Below are positions 5,043-11,101 of a DNA stretch of 11,101 nt, piece after piece. Source of the stretch: Candidatus Falkowiibacteriota bacterium (GTDB taxonomy: Bacteria; Patescibacteriota; Patescibacteriia; UBA11705; JACRDX01); assembly GCA_016212745.1 (NCBI GenBank), contig JACRDX010000032.1, positions 1 to 11,101 of the forward strand, given 5' to 3'. The number at the start of each line of letters is the position of its first letter. Positions within the stretch are counted from its first letter, which is position 1. Under the pieces are notes generated by a model. It saw only the letters and a list, made by a program, of their open reading frames with translations, was not told where the DNA came from and did no database searches. The position numbers and the translations under genes were made by a program.

Positions 5043-5741
5043 ATGCAAAAACCATATATCAAAAAGATCGCAACAATTTCAAAATTTTTAGTTTGGAATG
5101 TTGACGGTAAATATATCCGCACGAAAATTGATGAAGAGTTCACCAACTTTGGACATCATTATCGTTTTGCTTTTATTCCAAAAAACGAATTTTGGATTGA
5201 CCATGAGAGCGCGCCAGGCGAAGCGCGTTTTTATATTGACCACATGCTTGTTGAGCATCGGTTAATAGCAAATGGAAAATCATACGCAAAGGCGCTTGAA
5301 ATTGCCGATAGAATTGAACATCGCGAGCGAAGCAAGTCGCGCTTAATGAAAAATTGGCGTGGACGAAAGACAGAAGAGTTGATTAAGAATAAAATTCATA
5401 AAAAACTTTTGAAAAAATACAGTGCTGGCGGGATTAAAACCTACATTGTAAGCGGTGAAGCTGTTCGCGATTTCTTTTTTATAGATTTTACCGAAGGCGG
5501 GCACAATAAAGTTTATCCATTTGTTCCTGAAAAAGAAATTTGGATTGATGATGATGTAAACGCAACGGAACGCAGGTTTGTTTTGTTGCACGAAGCGCAT
5601 GAGCGGCATTTGATGGATAAATATGGGTGGAATTATGACCGAGCGCACCAAGATTCAAGCAAAATTGAATATTTTTGTCGGCATCACCCGTCGTTGTTGG
5701 ATAAAACCTTAAAAAAAGAACTTGGCAAAAATAAAATATGA
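5043..5741 (+). CDS. Unrecognised 232-aa protein with a tandemly duplicated domain
   Basis: I do not recognise a named family. Two halves are clearly related. Copy 1 (about residues 24-95) has FIPKNEFWID, then H67-x3-E71-H72, then GKSYAKALEIADRIEH. Copy 2 (about 134-215) has FVPEKEIWID, then H183-E-A-H-E-R-H, then WNYDRAHQDSSKIEYFCR. The conserved His/Glu clusters on a predicted helix could bind metal, with copy 2 (HEAHE) looking more complete than copy 1, but HExxH is not present and protease activity should not be assumed. No signal peptide or membrane helix is seen, and the linker (residues 95-130) is strongly basic. It is the first gene of a promoter-led unit and its stop overlaps the SdpI-family start (ATGA). 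Confidence 0.75.
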   Translation: MQKPYIKKIATISKFLVWNVDGKYIRTKIDEEFTNFGHHYRFAFIPKNEFWIDHESAPGEARFYIDHMLVEHRLIANGKSYAKALEIADRIEHRERSKSRLMKNWRGRKTEELIKNKIHKKLLKKYSAGGIKTYIVSGEAVRDFFFIDFTEGGHNKVYPFVPEKEIWIDDDVNATERRFVLLHEAHERHLMDKYGWNYDRAHQDSSKIEYFCRHHPSLLDKTLKKELGKNKI

Positions 5742-6388
5742 AATTAAAATTTTCAGAAGCGGTTGCTTTATTTTTAGTGGTAATGTCTTTTTTCGTGGGC
5801 GTTTATTTTTATCCAATGTTGCCAGATAAAGTTGCCAGTCATTGGGGCATTGGCGGGGAGGTTGATGGATACATTTCAAAATTTTGGGGCGCGTATTTAA
5901 TGCCGATTATCGGAGCAATATTGTGGATTCTGTTTTTAGTGATTCCGCGTATTGACCCAAAAAAACACAATATAGAAAAATTCAGAAAACATTTTGACAG
6001 ATTTATTGTTTTGCTGTTTTTATTTTTGATTTATATTTACGGATTAACACTTGCGTGGAATTTGGGAGTCAGATTTTCATTGATCCAATGGATGTCGCCT
6101 GCTTTGGCAATTTTATTTTTCAGCGCTGGTGTTTTGGTTTCCAACGCAGAACCAAATTGGAGCATTGGCATCAGAACGCCATGGACATTAAGCTGCGAAA
6201 AAGTTTGGAAAAAAACGCACAAAACTGGTGGCGTATTGTTTAAAATATGCGGCGCGATGGCTTTATTGGGTATGGTTTGGCCGATGTATGCAGTGTGGTT
6301 TGTGCTGGCGCCAATTTTAATCGCGGCAGTTTTTACTGTTGTTCAATCATACGTTGAATACCATCGGGAACATATCACGAAAAAGTAG
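5738..6388 (+). CDS. SdpI-family integral membrane protein (DUF1648 + SdpI)
   Basis: This 216-aa protein has about six hydrophobic helices. The N-terminal DUF1648 segment reads YPMLPDKVASHWGIGGEVDG (about residues 25-45). The C-terminal SdpI signature starts at N140 (NWSIGIRTPWTLS) and continues with CEKVWKKTHKTGG. In Bacillus subtilis SdpI is the immunity protein and signal receptor for the SdpC toxin, but homologues are widespread without SdpC, and no toxin gene is seen here. The ATG overlaps the preceding stop by 4 nt, which implies translational coupling and perhaps a shared function with the duplicated-domain protein. Confidence 0.88.
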   Translation: MKLKFSEAVALFLVVMSFFVGVYFYPMLPDKVASHWGIGGEVDGYISKFWGAYLMPIIGAILWILFLVIPRIDPKKHNIEKFRKHFDRFIVLLFLFLIYIYGLTLAWNLGVRFSLIQWMSPALAILFFSAGVLVSNAEPNWSIGIRTPWTLSCEKVWKKTHKTGGVLFKICGAMALLGMVWPMYAVWFVLAPILIAAVFTVVQSYVEYHREHITKK

Positions 6389-6439
6389 ATATTTGTAGAT
6401 TTGTATTATTTGGTAATGATTCGTAATTGGTAGCCTTCT

Positions 6440-7066
6440 ATGAAGAAAATAACCAAAGTGACAAAAATTATATTAGCGAATGACCTTTTTATTGCATTGG
6501 GTTGGGGTCTAATAGCTCCTGTAATGGCGATTTTCATCGTTGGAAATATAAATGGTGGAAACGCAGAAGTGGCTGGGATTGCCACTGGAGTATATTGGAT
6601 AACAAAGTCAATTTTGCAGGTTCCAATCGGGCGCTGGTTAGACAAAAATCACGGAGAAAAAGATGATTTTTGGTGTTTGGTTTTGGGAACATTAATCGGC
6701 TCAATCGCGCCGATTGGAATGTTTTATGCAACATTGCCGTGGCATCTTTATTTTTGGGAATTTTTTACCGCAATCACGATGGCAATGGTTGTTCCGGCGT
6801 GGGGCGGAATTTTTATCAGGCACATTCGTAAGGGACAAGAGGGTTTTTGGTTTGGGCTTGATTCAGCGGCAATCGGAATCGGCGCTGGCGTTGCCGGCAT
6901 ACTTGGCGGTATTATTGCCGAGACATTTGGTTTTGCTTATTTGTTCTGGGGCGTGGCGTTTTTGCAAATTGCGAGCGGACTGCTTTTATTTTGCATCAAG
7001 CATGATTTATATCCACCGTCAAAGGTTGTTGAACTAATATCAAAAGATGATGGTCGAAAAAAATAA
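6440..7066 (+). CDS. Half-size MFS transporter-like protein (six helices)
   Basis: This 208-aa protein looks like the N-terminal half of a major facilitator transporter. It has six hydrophobic segments, with the loop 2-3 motif A in degenerate form (G64-R-W-L-D68-K-N-H-G). The last helix is followed by a short charged tail ending DDGRKK and a stop. Normal MFS proteins are about 400 aa with 12 helices. No second half follows in any frame, and the gene ends cleanly, so this is probably a natural half-transporter that dimerises or a related membrane protein, not a recent truncation. The substrate is unknown. It overlaps the next gene by 20 nt. Confidence 0.75.
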   Translation: MKKITKVTKIILANDLFIALGWGLIAPVMAIFIVGNINGGNAEVAGIATGVYWITKSILQVPIGRWLDKNHGEKDDFWCLVLGTLIGSIAPIGMFYATLPWHLYFWEFFTAITMAMVVPAWGGIFIRHIRKGQEGFWFGLDSAAIGIGAGVAGILGGIIAETFGFAYLFWGVAFLQIASGLLLFCIKHDLYPPSKVVELISKDDGRKK

Positions 7067-7334
7067 TACCTTAATTAAAGTTTATATGGAAATTTTACAA
7101 AACATTTACAAAAATTTGCGCAGCTCATTGCTGAACATCGTTATTTACTTTTTGCTGCAGGCGATTTTGTTTATCGCGCTGGCAGTTCTGATTGTTATTT
7201 ATCCGTTCGCGTTGATTATATTTTTCTCGTTGTTTTTGATTGTACTTGCAATAATTAGCTTAGTCATTGCGTTGAAGGTGAAAAAATATCACAATGGGTT
7301 GAAAAAAGTTAAAGAGTTAATTTTTGGAAGTTAA
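7047..7334 (+). CDS. Small membrane protein with two transmembrane helices
   Basis: No family is recognised for this 95-aa protein. The first part (residues 1-28) is polar. Two adjoining hydrophobic segments follow at about 29-53 and 54-75, then a basic tail (KVKKYHNGLKKVKEL). The start is uncertain: ATGs at 7047, 7050 and 7086 are in frame and none has a good Shine-Dalgarno site. The 7047 start overlaps the MFS-like gene by 20 nt. The stop lies 4 nt before galU, so it probably belongs to the same transcript. Confidence 0.65.
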   Translation: MMVEKNNTLIKVYMEILQNIYKNLRSSLLNIVIYFLLQAILFIALAVLIVIYPFALIIFFSLFLIVLAIISLVIALKVKKYHNGLKKVKELIFGS

Positions 7335-7338
7335 TAAC

Positions 7339-8223
7339 ATGGCGAAAATAACCAAGCTCATAATCCCGGTCGCTGGGTATGGCACGCGGTTTTTGCCAGC
7401 AACTAAGGCGCAGCCAAAAGAAATGTTGCCAGTGGTTGACACGCCAATTGTCCAGTATGTGGTTGAAGATGCGGTGCGGTCTGGGATTGAAACAATAATT
7501 TTAGTGACAGGCAGCGGAAAGCGGGCAGTTGAAGACCATTTTGGTTATAACTTTGAATTACAAAGTTGGCTCAAAAAACAAGGTAAAGAAGATTTGAGGG
7601 CAGAGGTAAAGCGCATTGCTGATATGGCCAATTTTGTTTATATACGGCAAAAAGGGCCGTATGGAAACGGGACACCGGTTTTATGCGCGAAGCATTTGAT
7701 TGGCAATGAGCCGTTTGCTGTGATGTGGGGCGATGAATTTTTTCTCACTGACCAAAAACCGCATTTGCGACAGTTGATGGATGTTTTTGAAAAATATAAT
7801 GCGCCGGTTTTGACAGCGCATGAAGTTGATTTGGAAGACACTGCGCGATACGGAATCATTGACGCAGAAAAAGTTGACGAAACGGTTGTAAAGGTTAAGG
7901 ATATTATTGAAAAACCCGGACCAGAAAAAGCGCCGTCCACATTAGCGTCGCTTGGCGGATTTATTTTAACGCCAGACATTTTTGAAATTTTGGAAAAAAC
8001 AGCGCTGGGCAAGGGAGACGAACTTTGGCTAACAGACGCTATTCGCGGCTTGATACGCAAACAAGATGTTTATGCATGCAAGGTTGATGGAACATATTTG
8101 GACACAGGTTCAAAGCTTGGATATCTAATGGCAAATGTTGAAGTTGCGCTACGCAGGCCAGACATTAAAAAAGAATTTAAAAAATATTTAGAAAATAAAA
8201 TATGCAAAAATTTTTCACAATAA
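7339..8223 (+). CDS. galU: UTP--glucose-1-phosphate uridylyltransferase
   Basis: This 294-aa enzyme makes UDP-glucose from UTP and glucose-1-phosphate, a precursor for surface polysaccharides and glycolipids. The nucleotide-binding signature GYGTRFLPATKAQPKEMLP runs from residue 13 to 31. Further family motifs are YVVEDAVRSGIETIILVTG, the metal/sugar region VMWGDEF (G131-D132), ARYGIID and GGFILTPDIFEIL. The length is typical. I chose the ATG at 7339, which has a GGAAG site 8 nt upstream, over a longer TTG start at 7324. The 3' end overlaps the solute-binding protein gene by 22 nt. With the flippase at the window start it points to glycan biosynthesis. Confidence 0.95.
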   Translation: MAKITKLIIPVAGYGTRFLPATKAQPKEMLPVVDTPIVQYVVEDAVRSGIETIILVTGSGKRAVEDHFGYNFELQSWLKKQGKEDLRAEVKRIADMANFVYIRQKGPYGNGTPVLCAKHLIGNEPFAVMWGDEFFLTDQKPHLRQLMDVFEKYNAPVLTAHEVDLEDTARYGIIDAEKVDETVVKVKDIIEKPGPEKAPSTLASLGGFILTPDIFEILEKTALGKGDELWLTDAIRGLIRKQDVYACKVDGTYLDTGSKLGYLMANVEVALRRPDIKKEFKKYLENKICKNFSQ

Positions 8224-9593
8224 GCAAATTGGCCTTTGTCAGTATTATTTGTTTGTCATTGCTTAATTTTGGCGCGAGCTGCACAAAGGGCGGCGATTCT
8301 GCTGCAATTGCCGCATACAAGCCGATCAAATTGGTTTACTGGAGTGTGTGGAATAGCAGTTCTGATTTGAACGCGCTTACGACCGCATACAAACAAATAC
8401 ATCCGAACATTAGCATTGAGTATCACAAAATTCCGTACCAGGATTATGAAAAAGAATTGCTGAACGCATTGGCAGAAGATCGCGGACCAGACATTTTTTC
8501 AGTTCACAATACTTGGGTAACAGAATACCAAAACAAAATTTTACCGTTACCATCCACAACTAAATTGGCCTCCAAATTTATTCAAGGAACAATTAAAAAA
8601 GAAGAAGTTGTTCAATTCATCACAAAAAAATCACTGACGCCAGCTGACATTGAAAAACAATTTGTTGAAGTTGTCGGCAAGGACGTGACAATTGACCAGC
8701 AAGTTTATGGTTTGCCGCTGAATTTGGACACAATGGTGCTTTATTATAATAAAGACATTTTGGATAATAAAGGAATCCCTTTGCCGCCAGCAAGTTGGCA
8801 GGATTTTGAGGAGCAGGTTCACAAAATAAAAGAGGTTGATGCTGATGGAAAAATTGTGCTGGCTGGCGCGGGAATTGGGACTGGTAAAAACATCGCGCGA
8901 AGCGCGGATTTGCTGTCAGTGTTGATGATGCAAAATTTAACAAAAATGGTTGCTGATAATGGCGAAGTGATATTTGATTCAATTCCCGCGCAATTGAAAA
9001 ATAAAGTAAAAGTCGCGCCCGGCGAATCTGCGTTGGAATTTTACACAAAATTCGCGGACTCGCTTTATGATTATTACTACACGTGGAATGACAAAATGCC
9101 AAATTCTTTGGACGCGTTCATCAATGGGCAATCAGCGTTTTTCTTTGGCTACGCGTATAATCTAGGGACGATTTATGATAAAGCGCCAAAGCTGAATTTC
9201 GCGATTGCTGCGTTGCCGCAAATCGCTGGAAATCCAAAAGTTAATTTTGCCAATTATTGGGTTGAGACAGTTTCTAAAAAAACAAAATATCAGGACGCTG
9301 CATGGAATTTTGTGCAGTTTATTACGAATAAAGATAATGTAAAACAATATTTGGACGCGCAAAAACGCCCCACAGCGCTTCGCGCGTTAATCAATGACCA
9401 ATTGAATGACCCTATTATGGGCGTTTTTGCGGACCAGGTTTTAACCGCAAAAAGTTGGTATCGCGGCGCGCAACCGAATGAGGCGGAAAAGATTTTTATT
9501 GATATGATTGATTCGGTTGCGCTTGGCAAATCCACGGCGCACGACGCAATACACAAAACTTGCGAAAAAATTCAACAAACTTGGTTTGAATAA
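8202..9593 (+). CDS. Extracellular solute-binding protein (family 1), lipoprotein
   Basis: This 463-aa protein begins with a lipoprotein signal peptide: basic start, hydrophobic core to about residue 23, then GASC with the predicted lipidated C27. The mature part reads like an ABC-type carbohydrate-binding protein: KLVYWSVWNSSSDLNAL near the N-terminus, a YEKELLNALAEDRGPDIF segment, GLPLNLDTMVLYYNKDIL, and a late AAWNFVQFITNKDN. The length is normal for the family. No permease or ATPase gene is in the window, so either they lie elsewhere or the protein has a different role. The start lies 22 nt inside galU, in another frame. The next gene starts 3 nt after its stop. Confidence 0.9.
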   Translation: MQKFFTISKLAFVSIICLSLLNFGASCTKGGDSAAIAAYKPIKLVYWSVWNSSSDLNALTTAYKQIHPNISIEYHKIPYQDYEKELLNALAEDRGPDIFSVHNTWVTEYQNKILPLPSTTKLASKFIQGTIKKEEVVQFITKKSLTPADIEKQFVEVVGKDVTIDQQVYGLPLNLDTMVLYYNKDILDNKGIPLPPASWQDFEEQVHKIKEVDADGKIVLAGAGIGTGKNIARSADLLSVLMMQNLTKMVADNGEVIFDSIPAQLKNKVKVAPGESALEFYTKFADSLYDYYYTWNDKMPNSLDAFINGQSAFFFGYAYNLGTIYDKAPKLNFAIAALPQIAGNPKVNFANYWVETVSKKTKYQDAAWNFVQFITNKDNVKQYLDAQKRPTALRALINDQLNDPIMGVFADQVLTAKSWYRGAQPNEAEKIFIDMIDSVALGKSTAHDAIHKTCEKIQQTWFE

Positions 9594-9596
9594 TTT

Positions 9597-9983
9597 ATGT
9601 TTAAAAAAATATTGCTAGTTTTTATTATCAGCGGAGTGTTTTTCGGAATTTTTAGTTCAGCGGCAATGGCAGCTTTTCCATCATTGGTGCCTGAAATATG
9701 CCGCGGCGATGCTGCTTTTAAAGAATGCGGGCTAAGTCAGGTTCAACTGGTGATTGTGACCGTCGCACAAATGATACTTGGCGTATCTGGCTCAATTGCT
9801 TTGTTGATGTTTGTAATTGGTGGTATAATGTACCTAACTTCTGGTGGAAATCCAAGCAAAGTGCAAAAAGGAACCAAAATGATTACTGGCGCTGCGATAG
9901 GTTTGTTAGTTATTTTTTCCGCGGGAGTGATTATTAAATTTTTGTTGGGCACGCTTGTCGGAACGCAAGGATTAGTAGAATAA
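9597..9983 (+). CDS. Type IV secretion pilin-like membrane protein 1
   Basis: This 128-aa protein has a signal peptide (residues 1-25, ending AAMAA) and two transmembrane helices, at about 52-80 and 96-118. The shared family segment GGIMYLTSGGNPSKVQKG starts at residue 75 and leads into the second helix. It resembles the small VirB2/TrbC-like T4SS pilins that are abundant in CPR genomes. C35 and C44 in the exported N-terminal part could form a disulfide. It is the first of four tandem paralogues and sits 3 nt after the solute-binding protein gene. The pilus or channel assignment is by family resemblance, not proof. Confidence 0.8.
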   Translation: MFKKILLVFIISGVFFGIFSSAAMAAFPSLVPEICRGDAAFKECGLSQVQLVIVTVAQMILGVSGSIALLMFVIGGIMYLTSGGNPSKVQKGTKMITGAAIGLLVIFSAGVIIKFLLGTLVGTQGLVE

Positions 9984-9988
9984 GTATT

Positions 9989-10330
9989 ATGAATTTATTT
10001 AACGTGGCGCAAGCCGCAGATCCAGTCGCTCCGCCAGTGCAGGAAGCGTTTGACGCTTTGGACAATTTTTCTAAAACCGTTGGTATTTTTAATCCGTCAA
10101 TTGGCGTGCAAACATTGGCAGGCAAATTGATTTTATCCGCAATGGGCATTGTTGGTTCTTTGGCGTTGGTGTTTTTCATATACGGTGGTATAATGTGGAT
10201 GACAGCAGGGGCAGACCCTAAAAGACTTAATACTGCGAAAAAGACAATGCTTTGGGCTGCTTTGGGTTTAGTTGTTATGTTTTTGAGTTATATTGTTGTG
10301 AAGATGATAATTGAAGTTGTTTCATTATAA
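9989..10330 (+). CDS. Type IV secretion pilin-like membrane protein 2
   Basis: This 113-aa paralogue has two transmembrane helices and the shared segment GGIMWMTAGADPKRLNTAKK from residue 66. The N-terminus is odd. It starts MNLFNVAQAADP, which looks like the cleavage end of a signal peptide (AQA-A) with its hydrophobic core missing, and no upstream in-frame start is available. The upstream gene stops 5 nt before. Either the core was lost or membrane insertion relies on the first helix at about 45-72. Confidence 0.8.
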   Translation: MNLFNVAQAADPVAPPVQEAFDALDNFSKTVGIFNPSIGVQTLAGKLILSAMGIVGSLALVFFIYGGIMWMTAGADPKRLNTAKKTMLWAALGLVVMFLSYIVVKMIIEVVSL

Positions 10331-10350
10331 ATAAAAATAAACAAGAGATT

Positions 10351-10743
10351 ATGAAGAAAAAATTCCTGATGATTGCCATGTTCGTGGCAATGCTGGCGAT
10401 TTACGCGGTGCCTGTTTTTGCGCTCCCGGCTCCTCCAACGACATTGGATGTCGGGCTAGAGTCCATTAAATCAACTGGTTTGGGGCAGACAGATTTGCGC
10501 ACAGGCATTGGTGGAATTATTAAGGTCGCGTTGAGTTTTCTTGGCGTAATTGCGATAGTCATTGTGTTGATTGGCGGATTCAAATACATGACTGCTGGCG
10601 GCAAGGATGAGAAAACAAAAGACGCAAAAAATTGGATTATTTCAGGTATTATTGGCATCGCTATTATTTTGTCAGCTTACGCAATTACGACATTTGTCGT
10701 TGAAAAATTGGTTGGCGCGACTGGCGGAACATTGGCAGACTAG
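10351..10743 (+). CDS. Type IV secretion pilin-like membrane protein 3
   Basis: This 130-aa paralogue has a clear signal peptide (MKKKFLMIAMFVAMLAIYAV, cleavage near PVFA). Two transmembrane helices frame the family segment IGGFKYMTAGGKDEKTKDAK. It ends in a short Gly/Thr tail. It lies 20 nt after gene 2, with AGAGATT before the ATG as a weak ribosome-binding site. Confidence 0.82.
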   Translation: MKKKFLMIAMFVAMLAIYAVPVFALPAPPTTLDVGLESIKSTGLGQTDLRTGIGGIIKVALSFLGVIAIVIVLIGGFKYMTAGGKDEKTKDAKNWIISGIIGIAIILSAYAITTFVVEKLVGATGGTLAD

Positions 10744-10761
10744 TATTTTTAGGAATGATCT

Positions 10762-11101
10762 ATGAAAATAATGTTGCGAGCACTGCTTGTTATATTTTGT
10801 TTAGTTGTTTTAGCACAGCCCATAATTGCATTGGCAAAAGGTAGTTATTTCACAGAAACGGCAACTGACTATACCATTGACGAAGGGTTAAAACAAGCCA
10901 GCCAAGGAGTGTTTGCTACAAGCGATGAAAAAACATTGCCTGAACGTATCGGCCAGATAATTGAAGTTCTTTTGTCTTTGGTTGGTGTGGTATTTTTGGT
11001 AATGATTATCATCGGCGGCATAATGTGGATGACAGGTGGCGATAGTCCGCAAGTCAAAAAAGCGCAGCAGCGCATTGTGAACGCTGCGATTGGTTTGATA
11101 A
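10762..11101 (+). CDS. Type IV secretion pilin-like membrane protein 4, 3'-partial
   Basis: A frame open to the window edge starts at the ATG at 10762, with AGGA 7 nt upstream. The 113 visible residues have a signal peptide (MKIMLRALLVIFCLVVLAQP, cleavage near ALA-K) and a longer exported segment than the paralogues. Then come a hydrophobic helix and the family segment GGIMWMTGGDSPQVKKAQQ. The frame continues into the second helix (AAIGLI) without a stop, so the 3' end lies outside. This supports a series of at least four paralogues. Confidence 0.82.
   Translation, partial: MKIMLRALLVIFCLVVLAQPIIALAKGSYFTETATDYTIDEGLKQASQGVFATSDEKTLPERIGQIIEVLLSLVGVVFLVMIIIGGIMWMTGGDSPQVKKAQQRIVNAAIGLI

Noticed and set aside
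5589..5610. HEAHE in the duplicated-domain protein as a zinc protease motif
   Set aside because: Zincins need HExxH; here the fifth residue is E, and no third ligand pattern is evident, so only a possible metal site is noted.
5738..6388. SdpI homologue as part of a toxin-immunity pair
   Set aside because: No SdpC-like toxin or SdpAB maturation genes are present. SdpI-family proteins often occur alone.
1..11101. CRISPR array or insertion sequence
   Set aside because: No regularly spaced repeats, transposase-like frame or terminal inverted repeats were found. The only long repeat pair is VR/TR.

Overview
This window most likely comes from a Patescibacteria/CPR bacterium (Parcubacteria-like). 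That is an inference from three things: compact AT-leaning coding sequence that mostly lacks Shine-Dalgarno sites, a tandem cluster of small type IV secretion pilin-like membrane proteins, and a diversity-generating retroelement (DGR) whose target protein resembles ones I know from that radiation. UGA is used as an ordinary stop.

Region by region. Bases 1-874 hold the end of a polysaccharide flippase gene (Wzx/MOP type) split by a -1 frame change at 527-530 and closed by a terminator at 904-933. Bases about 1004-3565 hold the standout feature, a complete DGR. It has a 209-aa target gene ending in a variable repeat (VR, 1500-1646), a hairpin terminator, a 147-bp template repeat (TR, 1985-2131) with its own terminator, an Avd-like helper gene on the minus strand, and a DGR-type reverse transcriptase on the plus strand. 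VR and TR differ at 20 positions, and every one is an adenine in TR, which is the signature of adenine-specific mutagenic retrohoming.

Bases 3600-4880 hold an arfB ribosome-rescue gene, tRNA-Ser(CGA), and a class I methyltransferase followed by a terminator. Bases 4945-7334 start with an extended -10 promoter and a structured leader. They continue with an unrecognised protein built from two copies of one domain, a SdpI-family membrane protein translationally coupled to it, a half-size MFS protein and a two-helix membrane protein. Bases 7339-11101 are a tightly packed run of galU, a lipoprotein solute-binding protein (overlapping galU by 22 nt) and four tandem T4SS-pilin-like genes, the last cut by the window edge.

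How they work together. In the DGR, the RT with Avd would copy TR RNA into A-mutagenised cDNA that replaces VR, diversifying the C-terminal tail of the target protein. Two layout details are unusual: avd faces the opposite way to everything else in the cassette, and a terminator sits about 20 nt after TR, leaving little room for the 3' spacer RNA used in the Bordetella phage model. The flippase and GalU suggest surface polysaccharide synthesis. The solute-binding protein and pilin-like genes suggest an envelope-exposed uptake or secretion apparatus. The only clear compositional outlier is the G+C-rich DGR target gene.
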